Source: Bacillota bacterium (GTDB lineage: Bacteria; Bacillota; Clostridia; Oscillospirales; Ruminococcaceae). From it: a stretch of 64,000 bases of DNA. Both the position numbers and the translations under genes were made by a program. The DNA is taken from assembly GCA_023396225.1 (NCBI GenBank), contig JAEWWT010000024.1:248001-312000 (forward strand). The letters are read 5' to 3'. This document shows, one piece after another, positions 1 to 7,954 of this stretch. Each line of letters begins with the position of its first letter. Positions within the stretch are counted from its first letter, which is position 1. Below the pieces are notes generated by a model. It was not told where the DNA came from. It did not search any database and saw only the letters and a program-made list of their open reading frames with translations.

Positions 1-655
1 ATATTCTAGCTACAGAGATTATTATATGGATTCAAGAATGGCTTCCTATATGACAAGTATGATTGATGACGCAAAGGCTGATGGTATTGATCTTATGGTT
101 GTTTCTGCTTACAGAACAAGTGCTTATCAGCAGCAGAATTTCGACAGCAGTCTGAATGACAGAATTAATTCAGGTATGACATATGAAGATGCATATAAGG
201 ATACTGCGGCAAGTGTTGCCTTTCCCGGAAAGAGCGAACATAATGCAGGTCTTGCAGCGGACATTATGTCAGAGGAATACACAAGTATGGATGATGACGG
301 ATTCAAGAATACTGAAGCTTTCAAATGGCTTGACGAACATGCTGCTGAGTATGGATTTATTCTTAGATATCCTGAAAATAAATCCGAATATACAGGTATT
401 ATTTATGAGCCATGGCATTATCGTTTTGTTGGTGTTTATTATGCAAATGAAATAAAAAATAGTGGTTATTGCCTTGAAGAATATTTTGAGAAGAATGGCT
501 GGCTTGATGAAAGCGGAAAGGCTACTCAGTGCTTAGGACCAGTGGAGGCAGAAAAGCCTGCACAGCCATCATCAGATGAGGAACAGGAAACTCATGTTAC
601 AACTGCTGCCGCTCCTCAGGAACAGTCAACACAACAGGTATCAATTATAGTTTAA
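1..655 (+). CDS. VanY-type D-alanyl-D-alanine carboxypeptidase (M15B), 5' end cut by window
   Basis: Zinc peptidase that would trim the terminal D-Ala from peptidoglycan stem peptides outside the membrane. The frame is open to the window edge, so the N-terminus, probably with signal or anchor, is missing. Counting from the Met at 26, the M15B zinc ligands are visible: SEHNAGLAADI (His72, Asp79) and EPWHYRFVG (Glu128 catalytic, His131). The WLDEHAAEYGFILRYP block between them is typical of the family. The last 45 or so residues are Ser/Thr/Gln/Glu-rich and low-complexity, probably a linker or wall tail. It converges on the spoIIA operon. Confidence 0.9.
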   Translation, partial: YSSYRDYYMDSRMASYMTSMIDDAKADGIDLMVVSAYRTSAYQQQNFDSSLNDRINSGMTYEDAYKDTAASVAFPGKSEHNAGLAADIMSEEYTSMDDDGFKNTEAFKWLDEHAAEYGFILRYPENKSEYTGIIYEPWHYRFVGVYYANEIKNSGYCLEEYFEKNGWLDESGKATQCLGPVEAEKPAQPSSDEEQETHVTTAAAPQEQSTQQVSIIV

Positions 656-657
656 CA

Positions 658-697
658 CAGAAATCCCCTGTACATTACTTTGTACAGGGGGTTTCTG
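658..697. terminator. Hairpin terminator between convergent genes
   Basis: A long GC-cored hairpin: CAGAAATCCCCTGTAC pairs with GTACAGGGGGTTTCTG around a 7-nt loop. The outer stem supplies A and T runs on both strands, so it can serve both the carboxypeptidase and sigF. Confidence 0.75.
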
Positions 698-737
698 CAA
701 TATGAAGGAGATGAACAATGGAACAGAAATAAGATAA

Positions 738-1403
738 TTACTCGGATAATGATTTTTTCAGCTCTGACAGCAGTTTCTTTTCTCTTCTTGAAACCTGAAC
801 CTGTGTCATTGAGAGCTGTTCCGCAACCTGATTCTGTGTCATGTCACGGAAGTAACGGAGATACAGCAGTTTTCTGTCCTGCGGCTCAAGACTTCCCATG
901 GCTTGCCTGAGTGACAGAATGTCAACCATATCGTTATCGGGAGCTTCAATGCTGACATCAATTTGCCCGCCCTTTTCATCATCTCCCGAATCAGTAAGTG
1001 AAATGGGAGGAAGACTTATTGAAAGAGCCTCGACAATATCTTCTTCTTCAGCCTCCGCCAGTAAAGCTAATTCTGAAATGGTAGGATCCCTTCCATTCCG
1101 CATAATAAATCCGTCTTTTATTCGTGTTACTCTGAGGGAAAGCTCTTTGATAGACCGGCTGACTTTTATTGAACCTCCATCCCTGAAAAGACGTTTTATT
1201 TCACCTAATATTACAGGTACAGCATATGTTGAGAGTTTAACTCCTCTTGATTCGTCAAAAGCAGAAACAGCTTTGACCAGACCTATACATCCGGCACCGT
1301 AAAGGTCATCATATTCTATACCACGGCCTCTGAATCTGTTTGCGCACAGGTGTACAAGACCGAGATTTTCTTCAACACGGCTGTCTGTTTTAAGACTGCT
1401 CAT
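738..1403 (-). CDS. sigF: Forespore sigma factor SigF
   Basis: RNA polymerase sigma factor of the SigF/SigB/SigG group, the first compartment-specific factor of sporulation. Region 2 is visible near the N-terminus (ENLGLVHLCANRF, then YDDLYGAGCIGLVKA and FDESRGVKLSTYAV). Region 4 is at the C-terminus (LEPQDRKLLYLRYF followed by TQNQVAEQLSMTQVQVSR, a helix-turn-helix). At 221 residues it is a little shorter than Bacillus SigF. Its ATG overlaps the spoIIAB stop by 4 nt, so the two are translationally coupled. The preceding genes encode its anti-sigma and anti-anti-sigma factors, which separates it from SigG and SigB. Confidence 0.95.
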   Translation of the reverse strand: MSSLKTDSRVEENLGLVHLCANRFRGRGIEYDDLYGAGCIGLVKAVSAFDESRGVKLSTYAVPVILGEIKRLFRDGGSIKVSRSIKELSLRVTRIKDGFIMRNGRDPTISELALLAEAEEEDIVEALSISLPPISLTDSGDDEKGGQIDVSIEAPDNDMVDILSLRQAMGSLEPQDRKLLYLRYFRDMTQNQVAEQLSMTQVQVSRREKKLLSELKKSLSE

Positions 1404-1870
1404 TCAGACCTCTCGTTCCGAGAAATTTCGGAACTATTGCACTTAGAATATATTTTTTTATAAAGGAAAACTGTTGTCCCCTTTTCTAATTTACTTTTTA
1501 CAATTAGCTTATCCATAAAGCTTTCCATAACAGCAAATCCGAGACCGGCACGTTCTTCTTCGGGAGCGGTGGTATACAGTGGTTCCATAGCTTTTTTTAT
1601 GTCAGAAATGCCGCATCCCATATCCTTTATCTTTATGTAGAGGATACTGCCATCAAGAATTCTTGCTGTAAGCTCAATCTTGCCTACTGTATCTCTGTAT
1701 GCATGAACGATACAGTTTGTTACAGCTTCAGAAACAGCAGTCTTAACATCGGAAAGTTCGGTTACAGATGGGTCAAGCTGTGACAGAAAAGAAGCAACTG
1801 TTGTCCTTGCAAGACTTTCGTTGCAGCTTTTACTTGGGAATGTAATTTTAACTTCATTGATTATGTTCAT
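1400..1870 (-). CDS. spoIIAB: Anti-sigma F factor and kinase SpoIIAB
   Basis: GHKL-family serine kinase that binds and inhibits SigF and phosphorylates SpoIIAA. The ATP-binding boxes are present: N box EAVTNCIVHAY, G1 box DMGCGI and G2 box GLGFAVM. Length (156 residues) is close to the family norm. The ATG follows GAAAGGAAG at good spacing. It is the middle gene of the spoIIAA-spoIIAB-sigF operon. Confidence 0.95.
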   Translation of the reverse strand: MNIINEVKITFPSKSCNESLARTTVASFLSQLDPSVTELSDVKTAVSEAVTNCIVHAYRDTVGKIELTARILDGSILYIKIKDMGCGISDIKKAMEPLYTTAPEEERAGLGFAVMESFMDKLIVKSKLEKGTTVFLYKKIYSKCNSSEISRNERSE

Positions 1871-1896
1871 TTGAAATGTCTTCCTTTCAGGATAAT

Positions 1897-2202
1897 TCAG
1901 CTGATGACTGCAAGTTTGTCAAGTCCTGCAAGTCTCATGACTTTTTTTATCTGAGTCGATGTATTATCAACAATAACAAAACCCCCGAGTGCTTTCATTG
2001 CCCGATATCTGCCCATAACAAGACCGATTCCTGAACTGTCCATGAAAGTAACATTTCCGTAGTCAAGGATAAGCTTCTGCGGTTTAAGCTTTTCAATTGC
2101 AAGGTCAATGTCAGAACGTATTTCTTTTGCACAATGATGATCTATCTCACCTGAAAGATGAGCAATAACAATGCCTTCTTCAGTGTCGATAATAACGGGC
2201 AT
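1897..2202 (-). CDS. spoIIAA: Anti-sigma F factor antagonist SpoIIAA (STAS domain)
   Basis: STAS-domain protein that frees SigF by binding SpoIIAB when unphosphorylated. The phosphorylation loop is seen as NVTFMDSSGIGL, where one serine of the SSG is the regulated residue by homology. I start at the ATG of MPVIID because GAAAGG lies 10 nt upstream. A longer frame would start at a TTG that overlaps this ribosome site. First gene of the operon. A clear sigma-H promoter was not found in the 2203-2398 stretch. Confidence 0.93.
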   Translation of the reverse strand: MPVIIDTEEGIVIAHLSGEIDHHCAKEIRSDIDLAIEKLKPQKLILDYGNVTFMDSSGIGLVMGRYRAMKALGGFVIVDNTSTQIKKVMRLAGLDKLAVIS

Positions 2203-2398
2203 AACAACCATACCTTTCAATAATGTAGTAATAAACAGGCTTGTTCTGACATATATATTACATTACAGTGAAAGCAGTTTTTTGTCATAATCGGGAAGAC
2301 ACGGAAATATTTTAGTTTTCAGACAAAAAGCAAATTATATAATCAAGGCAAAAAAGAGATTTATTGGCATTTAAAGACGTTATTTTTATTTTTAAGCC

Positions 2399-2427
2399 TT
2401 GAAACTGTGGTTTTTGTGTGCTATAAT
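2399..2427 (+). promoter_or_regulatory. Sigma-A promoter of the Asp23-fakA-kor operon
   Basis: TTGAAA, 17 nt spacer, TATAAT, followed about 20 nt later by an AAAGGAG ribosome site. It drives the forward operon starting at 2462. Confidence 0.75.
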
Positions 2428-2461
2428 ATTATTTGTATAATTTTTAAAGGAGATGACTGTC

Positions 2462-2812
2462 TTGATTACTGTTGAAAATTATCTGGGAACTGTAAATATC
2501 TCTAATAACTATCTGGTCACACTGATAGAGCATACCGTTTCAGGTTGCTTTGGTGTTGTCGCAATAAATACTTGTGAAAGACAAGGCCTTGTTGGATTGT
2601 TTGATAAATGCAGAAATGTAAGTTCAGGTGTTTCACTAAGATATGATGATGGGAGACTGATTATCGGCGTTCATATTTCTGTGATGTTTGGCACTAAGAT
2701 ATCAGCTGTTGTAGACAGTCTTGTTCATAAAATAAGATATACCATTGAAGAAAAAACAGGTCTTAAAATTGCAAGAATAACTATATTTGTAGATGACATG
2801 ATTTCTATATAA
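2462..2812 (+). CDS. Asp23/Gls24-family protein (YloU-like)
   Basis: Small Asp23-family protein. The sequence opens ITVENYLGTVNISNNYL and ends in a beta-rich RITIFVDDM segment, as in YloU-type members. It lies just before a YloV/FakA-like gene, the same pairing as yloU-yloV in Bacillus. The annotated start is the TTG at 2462, 9 nt after GGAG. The ATG at 2453 overlaps the ribosome site itself and is unlikely. Function in this family is poorly defined (envelope stress or lipid-related roles have been proposed). Confidence 0.8.
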   Translation: MITVENYLGTVNISNNYLVTLIEHTVSGCFGVVAINTCERQGLVGLFDKCRNVSSGVSLRYDDGRLIIGVHISVMFGTKISAVVDSLVHKIRYTIEEKTGLKIARITIFVDDMISI

Positions 2813-2839
2813 AATAACTCCGAAAGGATTTGGTTTTAA

Positions 2840-4489
2840 ATGATAAGCGGAAAAGTGCTTAGAGATGCGTTTATTTCAGCAGCTATAAGTATTGCAAACA
2901 AAAAACGTGAAGTGGACGAGCTTAACGTTTATCCTGTTCCTGACGGGGATACGGGTACAAATATGTCTATGACAATGAGCAATGCCTTGAAAGAACTTCA
3001 GATCATCGACGATGATGCAACTGTATCACATGTTGCGGATGTTACGGCGTCATCATTGCTAAGAGGTGCAAGAGGCAATTCAGGAGTTATTCTTTCTTTG
3101 CTATTCAGAGGGTTCTCAAAGGGACTTCAGGGTAAAACAGAGGCTGACTGCGAAAGTCTTGCCAATGCATTGAAGCTTGGAGTTGAAGCTGCATATAAGG
3201 CAGTAATGAAGCCGACAGAGGGAACAATACTTACTGTATCAAGACTTGCTGCTGAAAAGGCAGAAGCTATTTATAAAAACTGTAAGGATGAAAAGACATT
3301 CTGGGCTGAGGTTTGTGCAGAATCAAAGGTTGCTCTTGATAATACACCTGAACTTCTTCCTGTTCTGAAAAAAGCAGGAGTTGTTGATGCCGGCGGTATG
3401 GGAATATATATTGTATTTACTGCTATGCTCAAGGTGTTTAATGGTGAAGAAATTGAAAAGCCTGCTGACGCTCCAAAGGCCGAAACAGTCCATATTGATA
3501 ATTTCAACACAGCAGTAGGTGACTTTGACGAAGTAATAAATTTCACATACTGCACAGAATTTATTGTTGATAAAAATCCCGATTGTCCTGATGCAACAAA
3601 GCTAAGAGCTTATCTTGAAACGATAGGTGACTGCGTTGTTGTCGTTGAGGATGATGATATCATAAAGGTTCATGTTCATACTGACCATCCTGGCAAGGCT
3701 TTTGAAGAGGGCTTGCTATTTGGTATGCTTATTAACATGAAAGTCGAGAACATGCGCCAGCAGCATGAAAATAAAGTCAAGGAAGCTGCTGTTGTAAAGA
3801 AGCAGAACTTTGTTCCTGCAAAGCCTGAAAAGCCTTTTGGTTTTGTAGCAGTTGTATCAGGAAGCGGCATAGAGGAAATGTTTACAAATCTTGGCGCTGA
3901 CTGTATCGTAAGAGGCGGTCAGACTATGAACCCTTCTACTGACGATATTCTTCAGGCTATTTATGCGACACCTGCTGAAACAGTATTTATTCTTCCTAAT
4001 AATAAGAATATTATTATGGCAGCTGAACAAGCTTCAAAGCTTGCTGACAGAAATGTATGCGTTATTCAGTCAAGAACAATTCCTCAGGGAATGAGCGCAA
4101 TGCTCAGCTTTGATCCTGATTCTGATTTTGAAACAAACAGGCTAAACCTTAGTAAAGCTATTGAAAAGGTTTCAACAGGTCTTGTTACATTTGCTGCAAG
4201 AAACAGCGACTTTGACGGACATGACATCAAGGAGGGCGAAATCCTTGCTCTTGAAAACGGCAAGCTTTCATTTACAGAAAAGGATGTCACGAAGGCTGCA
4301 TTCAAGCTTACCAAAAAGATGATTAAGAGTGATTCAAGCTTCATAACTGTTATACACGGTGCAGATGTTACCGATGAAAAAGCGGACGAGCTCCATCAGC
4401 AGTTACAGGATAAATACGGACAGAATTTTGAAATAATGCTTATAAACGGCGGACAGCCTGTATATTACTACATCATATCTGTTGAATAA
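2840..4489 (+). CDS. fakA: DAK2-domain fatty acid kinase subunit, FakA/YloV-like
   Basis: Cytosolic kinase of the DhaL/DegV-associated group. FakA phosphorylates fatty acids held by a DegV-type FakB partner. The nucleotide-binding signature YPVPDGDTGTNMSMTM is at residues 31-46 and supplies the metal-binding aspartates Asp35 and Asp37. A second conserved block, RGARGNSGVILSLLFRGF, follows. The full two-domain architecture is kept: DAK2 N-terminal half, then the FakA C-terminal half ending in NGGQPVYYYIISVE. No FakB partner is in this window. Gap to the Asp23 gene is 27 nt. Confidence 0.88.
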   Translation: MISGKVLRDAFISAAISIANKKREVDELNVYPVPDGDTGTNMSMTMSNALKELQIIDDDATVSHVADVTASSLLRGARGNSGVILSLLFRGFSKGLQGKTEADCESLANALKLGVEAAYKAVMKPTEGTILTVSRLAAEKAEAIYKNCKDEKTFWAEVCAESKVALDNTPELLPVLKKAGVVDAGGMGIYIVFTAMLKVFNGEEIEKPADAPKAETVHIDNFNTAVGDFDEVINFTYCTEFIVDKNPDCPDATKLRAYLETIGDCVVVVEDDDIIKVHVHTDHPGKAFEEGLLFGMLINMKVENMRQQHENKVKEAAVVKKQNFVPAKPEKPFGFVAVVSGSGIEEMFTNLGADCIVRGGQTMNPSTDDILQAIYATPAETVFILPNNKNIIMAAEQASKLADRNVCVIQSRTIPQGMSAMLSFDPDSDFETNRLNLSKAIEKVSTGLVTFAARNSDFDGHDIKEGEILALENGKLSFTEKDVTKAAFKLTKKMIKSDSSFITVIHGADVTDEKADELHQQLQDKYGQNFEIMLINGGQPVYYYIISVE

Positions 4490-4510
4490 ATTAATTGCGG
4501 ATAACCCGCA

Positions 4511-4546
4511 GGAGGAGAGGCACTGCCGCAGGTCGGCACAGCTATG
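4511..4546 (+). promoter_or_regulatory. Ribosome site separated from its ATG by a hairpin
   Basis: GGAGGAGAGG at 4511-4520 lies far from the ATG at 4544. A perfect stem TGCCG/CGGCA (4524-4528 with 4534-4538) sits between them. Looping it out brings the ribosome site to normal distance. The same layout occurs before rsmH and the MacB-like ATPase. Confidence 0.5.
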
Positions 4547-5203
4547 AATATGAAAAAGATAACCATTGTTACAGGTCATTACGGAAGCGGAAAGACGAAT
4601 TTTTCCGCAAATCTTGCTATGAAGCTTGCAAAACAGAATAAAAAGGTGACTGTTGTTGATCTTGACATTGTAAATCCTTATTTCAGGACAGCTGACTTTA
4701 CCGAATTGTTTGAAAAGCATGGAATTGAGCTTGTTGCACCAATGTATGCAAACTCAAACCTTGATATTCCTGCAATCTCGTTTGACCTTGAAAGAATTGC
4801 AACTGACGATGGATATCTTATCGTAGATGTTGGCGGTGATGATGCAGGAGCAATTGCACTCGGAAGGTATACTGAAGCGTTTGCAGGATTTGCTGAAGAT
4901 ATTGATATGCTTTATGTAATTAACTGTTACAGGTATCTGACACGAACTCCTGAAGAAGCTCTTGAGCTTATGTATGAGATTGAGAAAGCTTCAAAAATGA
5001 AACATACGGGCATTGTCAATAACAGTAATCTTTCTGATGAAACTAATGTAAAAACCATTGAGGATTCCACAGAATTTGCAAAAGCAGTTTCTGAAAAAGC
5101 AGGACTTCCTGTTATGTATACAGCTGTTCCTTACGGACTGGAATGCAATGCAGAAAACTGTATTGCTGTTGATATATATGTGAAGAAAATATGGGAAGAT
5201 TGA
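4544..5203 (+). CDS. P-loop ATPase of the CobQ/MinD/ParA type
   Basis: Soluble nucleotide-binding protein with a Walker A GHYGSGKTNFSANLA near residue 11 and a switch-like VVDLDIVNPYFRTADF. A DVGGDDAGAIALGRY segment resembles Walker B/switch II. It belongs to the CobQ/CobB/MinD/ParA nucleotide-binding superfamily. Its substrate is unknown. It is directly upstream of korD and in the same operon, so a role in assembling or regulating the iron-sulfur oxidoreductase is a reasonable but unproven inference. MNM offers two starts 6 nt apart. The first is used. Confidence 0.75.
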   Translation: MNMKKITIVTGHYGSGKTNFSANLAMKLAKQNKKVTVVDLDIVNPYFRTADFTELFEKHGIELVAPMYANSNLDIPAISFDLERIATDDGYLIVDVGGDDAGAIALGRYTEAFAGFAEDIDMLYVINCYRYLTRTPEEALELMYEIEKASKMKHTGIVNNSNLSDETNVKTIEDSTEFAKAVSEKAGLPVMYTAVPYGLECNAENCIAVDIYVKKIWED

Positions 5204-5244
5204 CATAAACATTAAAAAGTATTTTACCGAAAGGAGATTTATAT

Positions 5245-5451
5245 ATGGCGAAAATTACTGTAAACTTTGAGAAGTGCAAGGGCTGCGCTCTCTGTACAAC
5301 AGCTTGTCCTAAAAAGATAGTTGAAATACAGAAGAATAAAAGAAATCTCAAGGGCTATTTTACTGCTGTCTGTATAGATGACAGTGCTTGCATAGGATGT
5401 GCAATGTGCGCAACTATGTGCCCTGACTGTGCTATTGTCGTTGAAAAGTAA
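5245..5451 (+). CDS. korD: Ferredoxin (delta) subunit of 2-oxoacid:ferredoxin oxidoreductase
   Basis: A 68-residue 2[4Fe-4S] ferredoxin with two CxxCxxxCP clusters: CKGCALCTTACP and CIGCAMCATMCP. It carries electrons between the thiamine-diphosphate site and external ferredoxin. Start follows AAAGGAG. The three catalytic subunits follow directly (order D-A-B-C). Confidence 0.9.
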   Translation: MAKITVNFEKCKGCALCTTACPKKIVEIQKNKRNLKGYFTAVCIDDSACIGCAMCATMCPDCAIVVEK

Positions 5452-5508
5452 ACGAGATATAAGTCTGAAAAATGACTTGCTCAAACATTAACCAAAGGAG
5501 TGACTAAC

Positions 5509-6564
5509 TTGGAAAGAAATTTAATGAAAGGCAATGAAGCACTTGCAGAAGCTGCTATTCGTGCAGGCTGTAAATGTTTCTTTGGATATCCTATTACACC
5601 TCAGACTGAAATTTCAGCTTACCTTGCAAAGCGTTTTGCTAAGGCTGGCGGAGTTTTTTTACAGGCAGAATCTGAAATTGCTGCTATCAACATGGTACTC
5701 GGTGCATCTTCAACAGGAACAAGAGTAATGACATCTTCTTCTTCACCTGGAATTTCCCTTAAGTCAGAAGGAATTTCATATATTGCAGGCTCTGACCTTC
5801 CATGCGTAATCATAAACGTACAGAGAGGTGGCCCTGGTCTTGGCGGCATTCAGCCTTCACAGGCAGATTACTGGCAGGCAACAAAGGCTCTCGGTCATGG
5901 TGATTTTCAGCTTCTTGTTTATGCTCCATGCTCCGTTCAGGAAATGGTTAATACAGTTACAAAGGCTTTTGATATGGCTGATAAGTATCGTATGCCTGCA
6001 ATGATTCTTGCAGACGGTTTCCTCGGTCAGATGATGGAACCTGTATCATTCCCTGAAGTTAAAGCTGAAAGCGTTGACAAACCTTGGGCTACGACAGGCC
6101 ATGGTAACAAGAGAAAACATAACATCGTTAACTCTCTTTACCTCAAGCCTGAAGAACTTCAGCAGTCTGTGTTTGACAGATACAAGAGATATGATGAAAT
6201 TAAGGAAAATTATGCTGAAGCTGAATTATATATGTGTGATGACGCTGATATTGTTCTTACAGCTTACGGTGCAACAGCAAGAGTTGTAAAATCTGCTGTA
6301 AACGCTGCAAGAGAACAGGGTATCAAGGCTGGTCTTATCAGACCTATTACATTATGGCCATTCCCTAAGAAGCAGATGATTGAAGCTACAAAGAATTGCA
6401 AGACAGTTATATGCGTTGAAATGTCAATGGGACAGATGATTGACGATGTAAAGCTTGCTATCAACTGCTCAAAGCCTGTAGAATTCCTTGGAAGAACAGG
6501 CGGTATCATTCCTAAGCCTTCCGAGGTACTTGATGAAATTAAGAAATACGGAGGTGTTAAGTAA
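5509..6564 (+). CDS. korA: 2-oxoacid:ferredoxin oxidoreductase alpha subunit (KorA/VorB-like)
   Basis: Pyrimidine-binding and CoA-handling subunit of a thiamine-diphosphate enzyme that oxidatively decarboxylates a 2-oxoacid to an acyl-CoA, reducing ferredoxin. Diagnostic blocks are KGNEALAEAAIRAGC, FFGYPITPQTE, TSSSSPGISLKSEGISYIAG and RGGPGLGGIQPSQADYWQA. Length (352 residues) and these blocks are close to proteins annotated VorB (2-oxoisovalerate) as well as KorA (2-oxoglutarate). The substrate cannot be decided by eye. The start is the TTG at 5509, 8 nt after AAAGGAG. A GTG at 5500 overlaps the ribosome site. Confidence 0.9.
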   Translation: MERNLMKGNEALAEAAIRAGCKCFFGYPITPQTEISAYLAKRFAKAGGVFLQAESEIAAINMVLGASSTGTRVMTSSSSPGISLKSEGISYIAGSDLPCVIINVQRGGPGLGGIQPSQADYWQATKALGHGDFQLLVYAPCSVQEMVNTVTKAFDMADKYRMPAMILADGFLGQMMEPVSFPEVKAESVDKPWATTGHGNKRKHNIVNSLYLKPEELQQSVFDRYKRYDEIKENYAEAELYMCDDADIVLTAYGATARVVKSAVNAAREQGIKAGLIRPITLWPFPKKQMIEATKNCKTVICVEMSMGQMIDDVKLAINCSKPVEFLGRTGGIIPKPSEVLDEIKKYGGVK

Positions 6565-7316
6565 TGGCTGTTGTATTTGAAAAACCAAAGGCTCTTGCTG
6601 ACATTACTTTGCATTACTGCCCTGGATGTACACACGGTATTATCCACAGAATACTTTGTGAAGTTATAGATGAAATGGGCATTGAAGGCGACACAGTCGG
6701 TGTATGTCCTGTTGGATGTTCTGTAATGGCATATGATTATTTCAATTGTGATATGATTGAAGCTCCTCATGGACGTGCTCCTGCTGTTGCAACAGGTGTC
6801 AAAAGAGCGATGCCTGATAAGTTTGTGTTCACATATCAGGGTGATGGTGACCTTGCTGCAATTGGAACTGCTGAAACAGTTCACTCTGCAACAAGAGGGG
6901 AAAATATTGTTGTTATTTTCGTAAACAATACAACTTATGGAATGACTGGCGGACAGATGGCTCCAACTACTCTTCCAGGTCAGATTACACAGACAACTCC
7001 ATACGGTCGTGATCCTAAAATTCAGGGTTACCCTATAAGAGTTTGTGAAATGCTTTCAACACTTGATGGTACAGCTCTTGCACAGCGTGTTGCAGTTGAT
7101 ACTGTTCCTCATATTAAGGAAACAAAAAAAGCTATAAGAAAAGCATTTGAAAATCAGAAAAATTGTAAGGGCTTTTCTATAGTTGAAATTCTTTCTACTT
7201 GTCCTACTAACTGGGGACTTTCACCAGTCGATGCTATCAAGAGACTTCAGAACGACATGATTCCTTACTATCCGCTCGGCGTTTATAAGGACACAAGTGA
7301 GGAGGGTAACAAGTAA
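6564..7316 (+). CDS. korB: 2-oxoacid:ferredoxin oxidoreductase beta subunit (thiamine-diphosphate binding)
   Basis: Carries the thiamine-diphosphate/Mg site: GDGDLAAIGTAE followed about 30 residues on by NNTTYGMTGGQMAPTT. An N-terminal CPGCTHG block is typical of KorB/VorA-type subunits. Stop and start overlap as TAATG with both korA and korC, so the three subunits are translationally coupled. Confidence 0.92.
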   Translation: MAVVFEKPKALADITLHYCPGCTHGIIHRILCEVIDEMGIEGDTVGVCPVGCSVMAYDYFNCDMIEAPHGRAPAVATGVKRAMPDKFVFTYQGDGDLAAIGTAETVHSATRGENIVVIFVNNTTYGMTGGQMAPTTLPGQITQTTPYGRDPKIQGYPIRVCEMLSTLDGTALAQRVAVDTVPHIKETKKAIRKAFENQKNCKGFSIVEILSTCPTNWGLSPVDAIKRLQNDMIPYYPLGVYKDTSEEGNK

Positions 7317-7846
7317 TGACTAACGAAATTCTTTTAGCAGGTTTCGGCGGACAGGGTATCCTCTTTGTCGGAAAAGTTCTTGCATATAGCGGACTTATTG
7401 ATGATAAAGAGGTTTCATGGCTTCCATCATACGGTCCTGAAATGAGAGGCGGTACATGTAACTGTTCAGTATGTGTTTCTGATGAGCCTATCGGGTCTCC
7501 GCTTGTAATTGAACCATCAATACTTCTTGCAATGAATACACCTTCATTTAATAAGTTCATTGGATCAGTTAAGGCTGGCGGTAAGGTGTTCATCGACAGC
7601 ACAATGGTTGATGATAAGTGTGACAGAACAGATATTGAATGTTACTATGTTCCTGCAACACAGCTTGCAGCTGATAATAATCTTCCTGGCGGAGCAAATA
7701 TTATTCTTCTCGGAAAGATTATGAAGGAAACAGGAATAATCTCCGAAGAAACAGCAAGAAAGGCCCTAGAAAAGATTGTACCTCCAACAAAGACACAGCT
7801 TTTAGAGAACAACATGAAGGCAATTAAAATTGGTATGGATTACTAA
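7316..7846 (+). CDS. korC: 2-oxoacid:ferredoxin oxidoreductase gamma subunit
   Basis: The 176-residue gamma subunit, recognised by GFGGQGILFVGKVLAY at the N-terminus, PSYGPEMRGGTCNCSV, and NIILLGKIMKETG near the end. It completes a four-subunit enzyme with korD, korA and korB. Last gene of the operon that starts at 2462, followed at once by a terminator. Confidence 0.92.
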   Translation: MTNEILLAGFGGQGILFVGKVLAYSGLIDDKEVSWLPSYGPEMRGGTCNCSVCVSDEPIGSPLVIEPSILLAMNTPSFNKFIGSVKAGGKVFIDSTMVDDKCDRTDIECYYVPATQLAADNNLPGGANIILLGKIMKETGIISEETARKALEKIVPPTKTQLLENNMKAIKIGMDY

Positions 7847-7854
7847 GTGAAAGT

Positions 7855-7889
7855 ATACGCCGGGTATTTATTTACCTGGCGTATTTTTA
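7855..7889 (+). terminator. Terminator of the kor operon
   Basis: ATACGCCGGGTA pairs with TACCTGGCGTAT and is followed by a T-run. Confidence 0.85.
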
Positions 7890-7896
7890 TATTCAA

Positions 7897-7929
7897 TAAA
7901 AAGCCCCTCAGTTTAGTAACTGAGGGGCT
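7897..7929 (-). terminator. Terminator of the dcw operon after ftsZ
   Basis: AGCCCCTCAGTT pairs with AACTGAGGGGCT. On the minus strand it is followed by TTTTTATT. It sits back to back with the kor terminator. Confidence 0.85.
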
Positions 7930-7954
7930 GGTTTTATAAATTTAAGGGAGAACA

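Noticed and set aside
680..1302. Forward reading frames across the sigF region
   Set aside because: They are shadows opposite sigF with no ribosome site or recognisable product.
6264..6884. 206-codon reverse frame opposite korA/korB
   Set aside because: No ribosome site or family resemblance. It spans the coupled korA-korB junction on the other strand.
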